Below, piece by piece: positions 1 to 8,490 of a stretch of 64,000 nucleotides of DNA. Source of the DNA: Marifrigoribacter sp965178585 (lineage in GTDB: Bacteria; Bacteroidota; Bacteroidia; Flavobacteriales; Flavobacteriaceae); assembly GCA_965178585.1 (NCBI GenBank), contig OZ238267.1, positions 2,480,001 to 2,544,000 on the forward strand. The letters are read 5' to 3'. Position 1 is the first letter of the stretch. Each line of letters begins with the position of its first letter. The translations under genes were made by a program, and so were the position numbers. The notes beneath the pieces were generated by a model, which saw only the letters and a program-made list of their open reading frames with translations, ran no database searches and was not told where the DNA came from.

Positions 1-454
1 TATTTTCAGAAACATAGGCAATGAAATTTCCATCGGGAGAGAATTTTGCAAACATTAAAGAGGAAGAAGGAAGATTTTTTCCTATTTGGGTTAGTGTATT
101 TGTTTTAAAATTAAAAACCCAATAGTCTCCTTTTGTATTTAGTCTCCAAACTTTTTTAGTATTGGTAAATAATAACACTTTTTGCTGGTCTTTAGAGAAT
201 GAAAAATGAGCTACTTCTAAAGGTTCCGATTTCCCTCCTGGGGTAAGTTGTTCTTTTGAAATAACTGTTTTTATATCATGATTAGGAAGCGTATAGGTGA
301 CCAATTGGTTTTCTTCTAATTTAAAATAAGAATCACCATCGTTGGTCCAATTTACTTGTGCTTCTCCTGTATAATTAAAAGAGAAAAAACAAATAAATAT
401 TAAAATTTTAATGTTACTTGTATTGATGGTTAATGTGTTTTTTATTTTTTTCAT
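1..454 (-). CDS. Dipeptidyl peptidase IV-like S9 peptidase, N-terminal part (runs off window)
   Basis: An open frame starts at ATG 454 and continues past base 1, giving 151 codons of the N-terminus. It begins with a signal peptide (MKKIKN then a hydrophobic stretch ending near GEAQ). The rest matches the start of the DPP IV propeller: a segment reading LLFTNTKKVWRLNTKGDYWV at about residues 93-112, followed by the FSPDG blade motif. Known for the family: extracytoplasmic serine peptidases that release X-Pro or X-Ala dipeptides. The Ser-Asp-His catalytic domain would lie outside the window, so activity cannot be judged. It sits 21 nt after the RidA-like gene and is probably the last visible gene of the operon headed by the sensor kinase. 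The family call is fairly firm; the exact subfamily is not. Confidence 0.8.
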   Translation of the reverse strand, partial: MKKIKNTLTINTSNIKILIFICFFSFNYTGEAQVNWTNDGDSYFKLEENQLVTYTLPNHDIKTVISKEQLTPGGKSEPLEVAHFSFSKDQQKVLLFTNTKKVWRLNTKGDYWVFNFKTNTLTQIGKNLPSSSLMFAKFSPDGNFIAYVSEN

Positions 455-475
455 TCGTTGAGGTTTATTATTTTT

Positions 476-1003
476 TTATTCTGGTTTATATACTTCTAAT
501 TCAATTTCTATCATAAATTCTGGAATGGCTAATTCCTTTACACCTAGCCAAGATCCTGTTGGAAATTGTTTGGTATAAATTGTATTTCTATAAGCTGCGT
601 TTTCTAAAAACAAGGGCATATTGGTAGTGAAAATGTTTTCTACAATAACATCATCAAAGGTACAACCATAATGCTTTAATATTTTTTCTAAATCAGCATA
701 ACAATTCTTCATTTGTTGTCCTAAATCACCAATTGCAGTTGGATTTCCTTCATTATCCATACTTACTGCGCCAGAAACTTTAATATCATTCCCAATTTTT
801 ACAGCGTGTGAATATCCGTATGCTTTTTCTACCTCTGGTCGAAGTAGAAAATATTCAGGTTTTTCAGTTTCTTCAATTACAACTTCTTCAACTTCTTTAG
901 TAGTTTCTTTTTCCTTTTGTTCGCAACTTTGAGTTGCAAATGTTAAGGAGAAAATTAAAATCAATAAGGTTAATCGGTTTACGATGTTGGTTGGTTTTTT
1001 CAT
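476..1003 (-). CDS. Lipoprotein with a RidA/YjgF-like domain, catalytic arginine apparently absent
   Basis: The protein has 175 aa. A hydrophobic leader ends in TQSC (Cys27), suggesting a lipoprotein, and is followed by an acidic Lys/Glu linker to about residue 48. The rest is a RidA/YjgF/UK114 fold: HAVKIGNDIKVSG, then the IFTTNMPLFLENAAYRN segment, and a final IEIELEVYKPE strand. Canonical RidA is a cytosolic enamine/imine deaminase that uses an Arg just before the last two strands. Here the matching segment reads FPTGSWLGV with no Arg, so I infer a ligand-binding rather than deaminase role. It lies 20 nt after the response regulator and 21 nt before the S9 peptidase, so it is probably co-transcribed. 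The family is clear; the role and the Arg loss need a proper alignment. Confidence 0.8.
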   Translation of the reverse strand: MKKPTNIVNRLTLLILIFSLTFATQSCEQKEKETTKEVEEVVIEETEKPEYFLLRPEVEKAYGYSHAVKIGNDIKVSGAVSMDNEGNPTAIGDLGQQMKNCYADLEKILKHYGCTFDDVIVENIFTTNMPLFLENAAYRNTIYTKQFPTGSWLGVKELAIPEFMIEIELEVYKPE

Positions 1004-1023
1004 AATGGTTGATATTTAGTTTA

Positions 1024-1650
1024 TTAAAGTTCATTATTATATGATTTTCTAATCAGTTCTGCTTTACAATTAATTTCTAATGTTTTATAAATGTTCTTAA
1101 TATGACTCCGAACTGTATCTATTGAAACAAATAAATCTTCAGCAATCATTTTATAGCTTTTTCCTGAAACGATTCCTTCAACAATTTCCATTTGCCTAGC
1201 TGTTAATTGTTGTTTCTTTTTAGGCGCATAAAAATTGGCGATTTTCCTTGCAATTGCAGGTGACATATAAGAACCTCCTTTACTTACAATTTCAATTGCT
1301 TCTAATATTTTTTGCAATGATATTCTCTTAGACATATAAGAACAAGCCCCGCAAGAGAGTGCTTCAAATATCTTATCGGTTTCATCAAATGTAGTAAGCA
1401 TCATTACATCAAGTTCGGGGATTTCCTTTTTAATTAGTGGAAGTCCTTCAAGACCAGAAATTCCAGGTAGGTTGATATCTAGCAATAAGATGTTAGGTTG
1501 TTTTTCAGAATTTTTCAATAACTCAAAAAAGCCTTCAACAGAATTTGAGACAATTACCGTTTCAATATTCACTTGCATACCAATAAACTCCACTAAGCTT
1601 TCTTGTACTACTAGGTCATCTTCTATTATAGCTAAATTGATAGGGTTCAT
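1024..1650 (-). CDS. NarL/LuxR-type response regulator
   Basis: The protein has 208 aa: a receiver domain (about 5-120) and a LuxR-type helix-turn-helix (about 148-205). Receiver residues are all visible: acidic pocket E10/D11/D12, phospho-acceptor D58 in LLLDINLPG, T86 in MLTTFD and K108 in YMSKR. The C-terminal domain contains LTARQMEIVEGIVSGKS and VSIDTVRSHIKNIYKTL, typical of GerE/LuxR DNA binding. It lies 73 nt downstream of a HisKA_3-type kinase, the usual partner class, so the two likely form one phosphorelay. Likely targets, inferred from position only, are its own operon and the divergent cluster starting at 4995. The family and mechanism are clear; the signal and targets are unknown. 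Confidence 0.93.
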   Translation of the reverse strand: MNPINLAIIEDDLVVQESLVEFIGMQVNIETVIVSNSVEGFFELLKNSEKQPNILLLDINLPGISGLEGLPLIKKEIPELDVMMLTTFDETDKIFEALSCGACSYMSKRISLQKILEAIEIVSKGGSYMSPAIARKIANFYAPKKKQQLTARQMEIVEGIVSGKSYKMIAEDLFVSIDTVRSHIKNIYKTLEINCKAELIRKSYNNEL

Positions 1651-1723
1651 TTTTAAACTTTTTCAGTTAATAAAATTACTTTGGTTTTTACTTATAAACA
1701 ATAACATAAAAATGTGGTTTCTT

Positions 1724-4700
1724 TTAAAATGCAAAAGGAAGTCTAATACTTATTGTAAAACCATCTTTATTGTAAAACCGAATGGTAGAATCTAGTTTTT
1801 CGGCTCTCATTTTCATGTTATCTAAACCTAATCCTGTAGATTTATTTTCTAATTTTTTTGTTCCATTATCTTTAATTATCATATACCCATTTCCCCTTTT
1901 ATTTTTAAAGTCTACGGTAACCATTGTCGCATTAGAATGTCGTAAAATATTAGTAATAGCCTCTTTATAGATATAAAACAAATGTTGTTTAACTGCAAAA
2001 GGAAGTTTTTTATTGATATTTAATCTTCTATTATTTATCTGGTATTTAATACTTTTTGGCAATAACATTTCATCTGCCAATTCATTCATACGTTCTATTA
2101 AATCAACAATACGCTCCCTCCTATTATCGATACTCCATACTAAATCCCTCATTTTGGAAATTGCTTCTCTACTGATTTCTGTTATTTTTTTGAGTTTTGG
2201 TTTATCTTTTTCATTTGCTTTTAATTCTAACATTTCGGTTTGCATAGCCAAGCCAGATAAAAGGGAACCAACATCATCGTGCAAATCACTTGATATTTTA
2301 GTTCGTAAACTTTCTATCGCTTTTATTTGTTGTAACCTATAATTGAAAACTGCATACACGACACCTAACATAAACAGACACACTAAGCCTATAAACCACC
2401 ATCTTTTGTAAAATATCTGACGTACATAAATGGGCATTTCTAATTCGGTTCTACTAAAATTACCGTTAGAATCAGCTCCACGTACCCTTAAAATATAATC
2501 ACCAGCAGGTAATTTATTATAACGTATTGAGGCGGAATTGTCTTGAAAAAACCATTGATCTTCAAAACCCTCTAATTTTGTATAATATTGATTTTTTGAA
2601 TTCTGAAAATAATTAGGCATCGTCCAATTAACAATAAAGTACTGATTATAAGGCGAAATATTTATTTCTGAAGCGATGTTTTGAGACCAATCAACTGTAA
2701 TAGTTTGATTGTTTTGACTACTAAATTTTGAATAGGTTGTAAATCGTAATGGAGGTTGCTCTGTTTTTTGTAGAATAGGCTGCGGGTCAAATTTAGTGAT
2801 GCCGTTCATTCCTCCAAAATAATATTTACCCTTACTATCTATAAAAAAAGAAGTGTAATTAAACTCATTGTGCGTAAGTCCATCTTCCACAAAAAAGTTT
2901 TGAAAATCTTTTGATTTCGTGTTATAAAGCGACAAACCGTTATAGGTACTTAACCATAGAAAATCATTTTGATAAGGAAGAATACCAACTACATTATTAT
3001 CTGATAGTCCCTGCTCTTTTTTAAATGAAGTCGTTTTATTTTCATTAATTAACAAACAGTCTAACCCACCTCCATAGGTACCAATCCATAATTTATTTTC
3101 ATCCTCATATAGTACTAATATGGTATTATTTGTTAGGGCTGGAAGAGTTTGTGTATTATATTTTGCTTCGACAGTTCCATTTAAATTAATTTTTAAAACT
3201 CCATCGTTTTGGGTTCCTACCCAAACAATATTAGGGTCATTACTTTCAAGAAAATAACGAAGTTCTGAAATATTATCAGCTTTTTGTAAATCTGGAAAAA
3301 CTAAATAATTTTCATTTGTTTCAGGATTAAAAATAGTGAGTTTAGATAATGAATAACCAAATAGTAGATTCCCATTTTTTAATCCCAATAAAGGGTTCCC
3401 ACTCGTTATATTTAATCTCGAATTAAATTCTGGAAACATCGTTGTTAAACCATCTTCCAGTTGAATTCTTATTAAATTATCGTTTACTGAATATACAGCA
3501 GTAGTATCCTTGTTAAAAGCAAAAAACCTAGAGGCTGCCATAGGAGTAGGCGTATTTTTAATGGTATGCTTAACGGGTATTTCAAATTCATTACCAAGAG
3601 AATCAACACCAACTAGTTTATATTGATTTTCACACATTGCTATGATACTCCCTTCCTTTGTTTCAAAAATGCCTCTAAATGTATTTCCCCAACCCTCTTT
3701 ATCCGATTTAAACAACTGACTAAACAAATGCTTTTTTATTCTAATTTTAAACAATCCATTGTCGGTTGCTACCCATAATAAATTATTAGAATCCTGAAAA
3801 AGATCGTTAATACGTGAAAAATCAAAATGTGCTTTTAATTCTTTTGTAAAATTTTGTAACTTCCCTTCAGTGTCTATTCTATATAAATTTTGTTGACCTG
3901 CAAACCATAAATTCCCTTGATTGTCTTCTATTGCATGATAAATAACTTCTTGAAAATTATAATACTCATTGTAAGACTGAGTAGAATCGTTATATTTTAC
4001 AACCCCTTTTTTCCTTTTTCTAAAATAATAATGATTGTTTTCCTCATCGAAAAAAGATTGTCCAAAATACATTTCGGTTCCATACCAATTAAAGCTATCT
4101 AATTTTTGTTCGCTTAGCAATCTACCATCAGGAGCATATTTTAAAACTCCATTTAATATCGTTCCCCAATACACATTCTGGTCTTTATCGGTGGTTACAT
4201 GTGTAAATTCTCTAGAAGCTCGTTTGGTTTCGGCAAATACAGTAAACTTATTTTTACCATCATATTTCTGAAGGAATTGTTTTGCACTTCCCTCTGGAGC
4301 CTTCCAATAATCATCTGTAATGATCCAAATTTGATCTAAATCATCTTTATGTAAGAATAGTACTTCTCCTTTTATCCCATTTTCTTCATTGAAATCGGTT
4401 ACGTAATCTGTTTGAAGATTTAACCTGAATATTTTTTCATTAGCTACATACCAAAGATTATTGGTTTTTGATTCTACTTTAATATTGGCAGTAATTTTAT
4501 CATTTTCAATAAAATTTGGATTATCCTTATTGCTATTAAAAACCTTGAATTCATAACCATCATAGCGATTTAAGCCTTGCTGAGTCCCAAACCACATAAA
4601 ACCCAAGGTGTCTTGTGTAACTGCACGAACATCTCTAAAAGTAAGACCCTCTTCGGTTGTTAATGCTTCAATTTGTGGTGTGTTCTGAGAGAATATAGAC

Positions 4701-4762
4701 CATGAGAATAATAATATTATATAAGTAATTTGAAGAGAAAATATAGTATTGTTTTGTCTCAA
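1724..4762 (-). CDS. Propeller-type sensor histidine kinase (Reg_prop, Y_Y_Y, HisKA_3), TTG start
   Basis: The protein has 1012 aa. The signal peptide (cleavage near WSIFSQ) is followed by two-component regulator propeller blades from about residue 30 (LTFRDVRAVTQD, GFMWFGTQQGLNRYDG) to about 670, then a Y_Y_Y domain (about 700-780), one membrane helix (788-806), and a HisKA_3 domain with phospho-His828 in DLHDDVGSLLSG. The ATPase domain shows an N box near KEAITNILRHSNA, a DNG at 965 and a GLGLDNMK box at 977. It senses something periplasmic and phosphorylates the adjacent regulator. No ATG exists between the upstream in-frame stop (4784-4786) and the signal peptide, so TTG at 4762 is the probable start. 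Such propellers often bind oligosaccharides, but nothing here fixes the ligand. Confidence 0.92.
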   Translation of the reverse strand: MRQNNTIFSLQITYIILLFSWSIFSQNTPQIEALTTEEGLTFRDVRAVTQDTLGFMWFGTQQGLNRYDGYEFKVFNSNKDNPNFIENDKITANIKVESKTNNLWYVANEKIFRLNLQTDYVTDFNEENGIKGEVLFLHKDDLDQIWIITDDYWKAPEGSAKQFLQKYDGKNKFTVFAETKRASREFTHVTTDKDQNVYWGTILNGVLKYAPDGRLLSEQKLDSFNWYGTEMYFGQSFFDEENNHYYFRKRKKGVVKYNDSTQSYNEYYNFQEVIYHAIEDNQGNLWFAGQQNLYRIDTEGKLQNFTKELKAHFDFSRINDLFQDSNNLLWVATDNGLFKIRIKKHLFSQLFKSDKEGWGNTFRGIFETKEGSIIAMCENQYKLVGVDSLGNEFEIPVKHTIKNTPTPMAASRFFAFNKDTTAVYSVNDNLIRIQLEDGLTTMFPEFNSRLNITSGNPLLGLKNGNLLFGYSLSKLTIFNPETNENYLVFPDLQKADNISELRYFLESNDPNIVWVGTQNDGVLKINLNGTVEAKYNTQTLPALTNNTILVLYEDENKLWIGTYGGGLDCLLINENKTTSFKKEQGLSDNNVVGILPYQNDFLWLSTYNGLSLYNTKSKDFQNFFVEDGLTHNEFNYTSFFIDSKGKYYFGGMNGITKFDPQPILQKTEQPPLRFTTYSKFSSQNNQTITVDWSQNIASEINISPYNQYFIVNWTMPNYFQNSKNQYYTKLEGFEDQWFFQDNSASIRYNKLPAGDYILRVRGADSNGNFSRTELEMPIYVRQIFYKRWWFIGLVCLFMLGVVYAVFNYRLQQIKAIESLRTKISSDLHDDVGSLLSGLAMQTEMLELKANEKDKPKLKKITEISREAISKMRDLVWSIDNRRERIVDLIERMNELADEMLLPKSIKYQINNRRLNINKKLPFAVKQHLFYIYKEAITNILRHSNATMVTVDFKNKRGNGYMIIKDNGTKKLENKSTGLGLDNMKMRAEKLDSTIRFYNKDGFTISIRLPFAF

Positions 4763-4799
4763 AAGCGTTGGTTTTATTAGTGATTATAAGCTAACATTT

Positions 4800-4827
4800 C
4801 AAATATACAAAAACTTAGCGGCTTCAA
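4800..4827 (-). promoter_or_regulatory. Candidate promoter for the sensor kinase operon
   Basis: On the minus strand, TATATTTG (4800-4807) matches the Bacteroidota -7 consensus TAnnTTTG exactly. A TTG at 4825-4827 lies 17 nt upstream, slightly closer than usual. Transcription would begin about 30 nt before the TTG start codon at 4762. Inferred from motif match and position only. Confidence 0.5.
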
Positions 4828-4845
4828 TATCACATTAATATGTGG

Positions 4846-4876
4846 TTGACAAAACACCTTTCTGCCATTACTTTAG
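4846..4876 (+). promoter_or_regulatory. Candidate promoter for the cluster beginning at 4995
   Basis: TTGAC starts at 4846, and TACTTTAG (4869-4876) follows 20 nt after the TTG, a seven-of-eight match to TAnnTTTG. This leaves a leader of roughly 110 nt before the first gene. It faces away from the sensor kinase promoter, so both units share one control region. Motif evidence only. Confidence 0.5.
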
Positions 4877-4994
4877 CATCAAAGTTAATAAATTATACAG
4901 CCTAAATAGTTTAAAAATTTACAGGTCCCCATTTTAACAAATAAGAAAAATTAAAAACAGTTAAAATAAATACTAACCAATTAAATTTAAAATT

Positions 4995-5510
4995 ATGAAA
5001 ACTATTAAAACATCAATTCTTTTAACTTTTATCTTACTATTAAGTACGAGTATTTCTAAAGCTCAAGAATCTACATTAGAATTTGAAAATGCAAAACCTG
5101 CAACTGATCTTGTTAAAAATTATGTAGAAGCTCTACAGAATGGAGATGTTGATAAAATGAATGCACAATTAGCTGACAATGTTTTTATACAAGGTCTAGG
5201 AGGAGGCACTGATACTTTAAACTTAAAACAACATACTGTTTATTATAAAGAAAGCACCTCTAAATACACACACAAAATTTCTAGAGAACTTTACCTACCC
5301 GTAAAAGTAACTAATAACTGGAACGAAGGAGAATGGGTTTTATCGTGGGGAACAAACACAATTACCAATAAAGAAACAAATAACGTAATAACAGTACCTT
5401 ATCATACTGCATCCATGGTGGAGAATGGTAAAATCATAAGATTGTTTTATTTCTATGATATGCTAAACATTTTAGCAAAAGAAGGATGGGCAATGGCACC
5501 TCCAAAATAA
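4995..5510 (+). CDS. Secreted NTF2/SnoaL-like protein
   Basis: The protein has 171 aa: a cleavable signal peptide (ending near ISKAQ) and one NTF2-like domain (about 32-165). The start VKNYVEALQNGDVDKMNAQL and the late FYFYDMLN strand are typical of SnoaL-like folds, which form a cone-shaped pocket used either for cyclisation and isomerisation or simply for binding. No catalytic pair can be assigned. It is the first gene after the divergent promoter region, and a strong terminator hairpin follows it (5528-5567), so it may be expressed more than the genes behind it. A second protein in the cluster (6531-7403) carries two further copies of this fold. The fold is likely; the function is unknown. 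Confidence 0.75.
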   Translation: MKTIKTSILLTFILLLSTSISKAQESTLEFENAKPATDLVKNYVEALQNGDVDKMNAQLADNVFIQGLGGGTDTLNLKQHTVYYKESTSKYTHKISRELYLPVKVTNNWNEGEWVLSWGTNTITNKETNNVITVPYHTASMVENGKIIRLFYFYDMLNILAKEGWAMAPPK

Positions 5511-5527
5511 CAAACTAACCAACCCTA

Positions 5528-5567
5528 GAGCTAACATTCAATTAAAACGGAATGTTAGTTCTTTTTT
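5528..5567 (+). terminator. Rho-independent terminator or attenuator inside the cluster
   Basis: A 12-bp stem (5528-5539 with 5550-5561, one G-U pair) and a 10-nt loop are followed by six T residues (5562-5567). It lies 17 nt after the SnoaL-like gene and 12 nt before the next start codon, with no room for an obvious new promoter. It probably reduces, rather than abolishes, transcription of the downstream genes. Confidence 0.8.
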
Positions 5568-5579
5568 AACAAATTATAT

Positions 5580-6515
5580 ATGAAAAAAATTGGAATCATT
5601 GGAGGTTCTGGCTTTATAGGAAGCCACATCACAAAATCATTTCTTGACAATGGATATCAAGTAAAAGTATCGGCAACAGACATTTCTAAAGAAGATAAAT
5701 ACCAACATTTATGGAATTTAAAAAACACTGACAACCTTCAAATAAAACAACTTGATGTCACTAATAAAGATCAATTAGTAGATTTTGTTGAAGATTGTAA
5801 TATTGTAATTCACGGAGGAACTCCTTTTAAATTAGATGTAGAAAATCCAAAATCTGAATTATTTGATCCTACTGTTAAAGGAACCGAAAATTTTTTAGAA
5901 GTAATTTCTGAAACTCCATCTATTGATAAAGTAGTTTTTATTGCTTCAGTTGCAGCATACAATACAAATTTCCCAATGCCTGCAGGAGATAAAACCCCTT
6001 TCGATACTTTTAATGAAAAAAGCTCTCCATTTATAAGTGAAGAAAGTCATCCTTATGCACAAGCTAAATTTATAGCAAATCAAACGGTTTCCAAATTTAT
6101 AGATGAAAACCCTAAGGTGAAATTTGAAATTTCAAGTGTATCTCCAGTCGCGGTTATGGGTAATTCACTTTCAAAAAGAGAGGATTCTACCTCATCAGGA
6201 TTACAATTCTTATTTAAAAATAAAATGGCACCTAATCCTTTTATACAAATGATGTATGATTTAGATGCTGAGTTTGCGATGGTGGATGTTAGAGATGTTG
6301 CAAATAGTGTATATAAAACTGCAATAAAATCTGGACTACACGGAAAAAATTATCTATTAAGCAGTGAAACCTACCCAGTTTCGGATATAACAAAAATGCT
6401 TAACAATCAATTCCCTGTTAATCAACCTAAAGTCATTTACAAGAACGATTTAGCAAAACAAGATTTGGGAGTTCAATTTAGGCCTGCCGAACAAACTTTA
6501 AATGAATTTGAATAA
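5580..6515 (+). CDS. NAD(P)-dependent epimerase/dehydratase, extended SDR
   Basis: The protein has 311 aa with a Rossmann fold: GGSGFIG (8-14) binds the cofactor, Ser123 in IASVAAY and the pair Tyr159/Lys163 in HPYAQAKF form the SDR active site. There is no signal peptide, so it is cytosolic. The family reduces or epimerises carbonyl and hydroxyl groups on sugars, flavonoid-like phenols or sterol-like substrates. The VRDVANSVYKTA segment near residue 238 resembles the dihydroflavonol reductase-like branch, which fits a non-sugar substrate, but the substrate cannot be read from sequence. It starts 12 nt after the terminator hairpin and lies 15 nt before the double-SnoaL lipoprotein. Confidence 0.87.
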   Translation: MKKIGIIGGSGFIGSHITKSFLDNGYQVKVSATDISKEDKYQHLWNLKNTDNLQIKQLDVTNKDQLVDFVEDCNIVIHGGTPFKLDVENPKSELFDPTVKGTENFLEVISETPSIDKVVFIASVAAYNTNFPMPAGDKTPFDTFNEKSSPFISEESHPYAQAKFIANQTVSKFIDENPKVKFEISSVSPVAVMGNSLSKREDSTSSGLQFLFKNKMAPNPFIQMMYDLDAEFAMVDVRDVANSVYKTAIKSGLHGKNYLLSSETYPVSDITKMLNNQFPVNQPKVIYKNDLAKQDLGVQFRPAEQTLNEFE

Positions 6516-6530
6516 AATAACACTAAAATC

Positions 6531-7403
6531 ATGAACAAAATAACACTACTATTCAGTCTAACAATTGCTCTTTTATTTGTCTCTTGTGCAGACCAACAAA
6601 CTAATAAAGATATTGAATTATATACGACTACTTGGGATGAAATATTCAATAATAGAGATTTAGACTATTATAATGAAGACAATTTCGATAAAAACGTTAC
6701 ACTCTTAATGGAGCCTGAAAATGTAGTTGGGATTGAAGCTGTTAAGGATTATTATAATAATTACCTCAATGGATTTTCTGATATAGAATTTACTATGAAA
6801 AAAGTATTTGGACAAAATGAAAACCTTGTAAAACATTGGAATTTTAAAGGGACCCATACTGGTGATTTTTTTGGTATTCCAGCTACAGGAAAAAAAGTAG
6901 ATTTAGATGGAACCACTATTATAAAAATGAAAGATGGTAAGATAGCTCAAGAACAAGATTTCTTTGATAATATGGCTTTTTTGTCTCAATTAGGGTTGGT
7001 TTCAGATCCTAATAATTTAGCAGTAATACAAAATATCTACTCAGATTTTGCTAAAGGAGATATAGAAAAAGTTTTAGCTGCCTTAGATCCCAATGTTGTT
7101 TGGAATGAAGCAGAAGGTAATGAATATGCAGACGGAAACCCATACATAGGACCTGATGCTGTATTAAATGGAGTATTTGCTCGTGTTGGAGCCGATAACG
7201 AATACTTTAACCTAGCAGACATACAACTACATGAAATGTCTAATAACCAAGTATTAGCAACTTTACGTTATCAAGCTAAAGTAAAGAAAACAGGAAAAGT
7301 TATGGATACTCAAGCTGCTCACTTTTGGACTCTAAAAGATGGAAAAGTAATTGCATTTCAGCAATATGTAGATACTAAAAAACTACATGACACAAATCAT
7401 TAA
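6531..7403 (+). CDS. Lipoprotein with two SnoaL-like domains
   Basis: The protein has 290 aa. The leader ends with FVSC (Cys19), so it should be a lipid-anchored envelope protein. The first NTF2-like domain (about 25-152) has GIEAVKDYYNNYLNGFSDIE and KHWNFKGTHTGDFFGIPATG, the usual pattern of SnoaL-like polyketide or ester cyclases. The second (about 160-288) begins IQNIYSDFAKGDIEKVLAAL and has DPNVVWNEAEGNEYADGNPY. The two halves look like an internal duplication of one fold rather than sequence repeats. Known SnoaL enzymes are cytosolic, so a lipid-anchored tandem copy more likely binds or reacts with an extracytoplasmic small molecule; this is inference. The next gene begins 4 nt beyond its stop codon. 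Confidence 0.8.
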   Translation: MNKITLLFSLTIALLFVSCADQQTNKDIELYTTTWDEIFNNRDLDYYNEDNFDKNVTLLMEPENVVGIEAVKDYYNNYLNGFSDIEFTMKKVFGQNENLVKHWNFKGTHTGDFFGIPATGKKVDLDGTTIIKMKDGKIAQEQDFFDNMAFLSQLGLVSDPNNLAVIQNIYSDFAKGDIEKVLAALDPNVVWNEAEGNEYADGNPYIGPDAVLNGVFARVGADNEYFNLADIQLHEMSNNQVLATLRYQAKVKKTGKVMDTQAAHFWTLKDGKVIAFQQYVDTKKLHDTNH

Positions 7404-7407
7404 TGTC

Positions 7408-8475
7408 ATGAAATATTTAATTTACACTTTTATTCTTTTTGCTTTTACATTTATTTCCTGTGATAGTCCGAAAACAAATAATCAAAATATTTCTATAGAA
7501 AAATCAATAGAACAACTACCATATTTCACTTATCAAAAGGAAAATTTATTTCCGGGTGATGGTAGTTTATTAAGAGCAGAAGACGGCGTTTCTTTAAAAG
7601 ATGGTCGTATTATAGTAGTAGATCAAGCCAATGGCTTACGAATAATCGAAAAAGACGGTTCTAATCGTCCGTTTGGTGATTTTACAGCTGCTGGTTTTAT
7701 ACATCTTCCACCTGATCAAATTGCATCTCCAAATGGGATGATATTAGAACATGACGGCACACATGTTTTAATGTCTGATGTTGCAGATGGTAAAATATAT
7801 CGAGTAAATGTCGCCACTGAAGATGTAGAAATGATATACGATCATCCTTATGGTGTGAATACCATTTACAGAGACAAAACAGGAGCTATTTGGTTTTCCC
7901 AATCTGCTGAGAGTACTAATTTGGGCGAAATGTTTCAAGCTGCAAATTTACCAGTTCCTACGGGTGCTGTTTTTAGAATGACCAATATGAATAGTACTCC
8001 TGTTAAAATTTTGGATAGTCTATATTTTGCAAATGGAATTACAATGGATAAAGATGAAAAACATCTTTTTGTAGCTGAAACCATGATGGATAGGGTTCAT
8101 AAACTAGAAGTTGATATTAATACTGGTTCAGCAAAATATTTAGGAGTAGCCGCCAATGTTGGAACACCTGACAATTTATTGATTGATAAAGAAGGTCGCT
8201 TAATTGTTGCTTCACCATTATACAATCAAGTGATAGCAATAAATTTTAAGAACCATTCGCAACAAATACTGTTTAATGGTTCTACTAAAGATAATTTAAA
8301 AATATCAAATGAATGGAAAAAAAGAAGTCATTTAGGTTTGGAGCGCCTTGAAATGCTTTCTCCAGATTTGTTTAAACCCCTACCAGGGTTACTAACAGGT
8401 ATGTTCTTTTCAAATAACGGACAAACACTTTATATAACAAATTTAGGAAATGATCTTTTAAAATTTGACTTCTAA
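7408..8475 (+). CDS. SMP-30/gluconolactonase-like propeller lipoprotein
   Basis: The protein has 355 aa from ATG 7408, chosen over ATG 7387 because it places a lipoprotein signal (FISC, Cys18) right at the N-terminus and avoids overlap with the preceding gene. The body is a six-bladed propeller of the SMP-30/strictosidine synthase-like superfamily: ASPNGMILEHDGTHVLMSDV, YGVNTIYRDKTGAIWFSQ and FANGITMDKDEKHLFVAET are successive blades. Family members are metal-dependent lactonases, arylesterases or synthases. The Asn-Gly and Asp positions typical of metal binding are present, but I cannot assign activity. Placed among SnoaL-like and SDR genes, it probably acts on the same small molecule outside the inner membrane. 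Confidence 0.8.
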   Translation: MKYLIYTFILFAFTFISCDSPKTNNQNISIEKSIEQLPYFTYQKENLFPGDGSLLRAEDGVSLKDGRIIVVDQANGLRIIEKDGSNRPFGDFTAAGFIHLPPDQIASPNGMILEHDGTHVLMSDVADGKIYRVNVATEDVEMIYDHPYGVNTIYRDKTGAIWFSQSAESTNLGEMFQAANLPVPTGAVFRMTNMNSTPVKILDSLYFANGITMDKDEKHLFVAETMMDRVHKLEVDINTGSAKYLGVAANVGTPDNLLIDKEGRLIVASPLYNQVIAINFKNHSQQILFNGSTKDNLKISNEWKKRSHLGLERLEMLSPDLFKPLPGLLTGMFFSNNGQTLYITNLGNDLLKFDF

Positions 8476-8490
8476 ATAAAACTAATCAAT

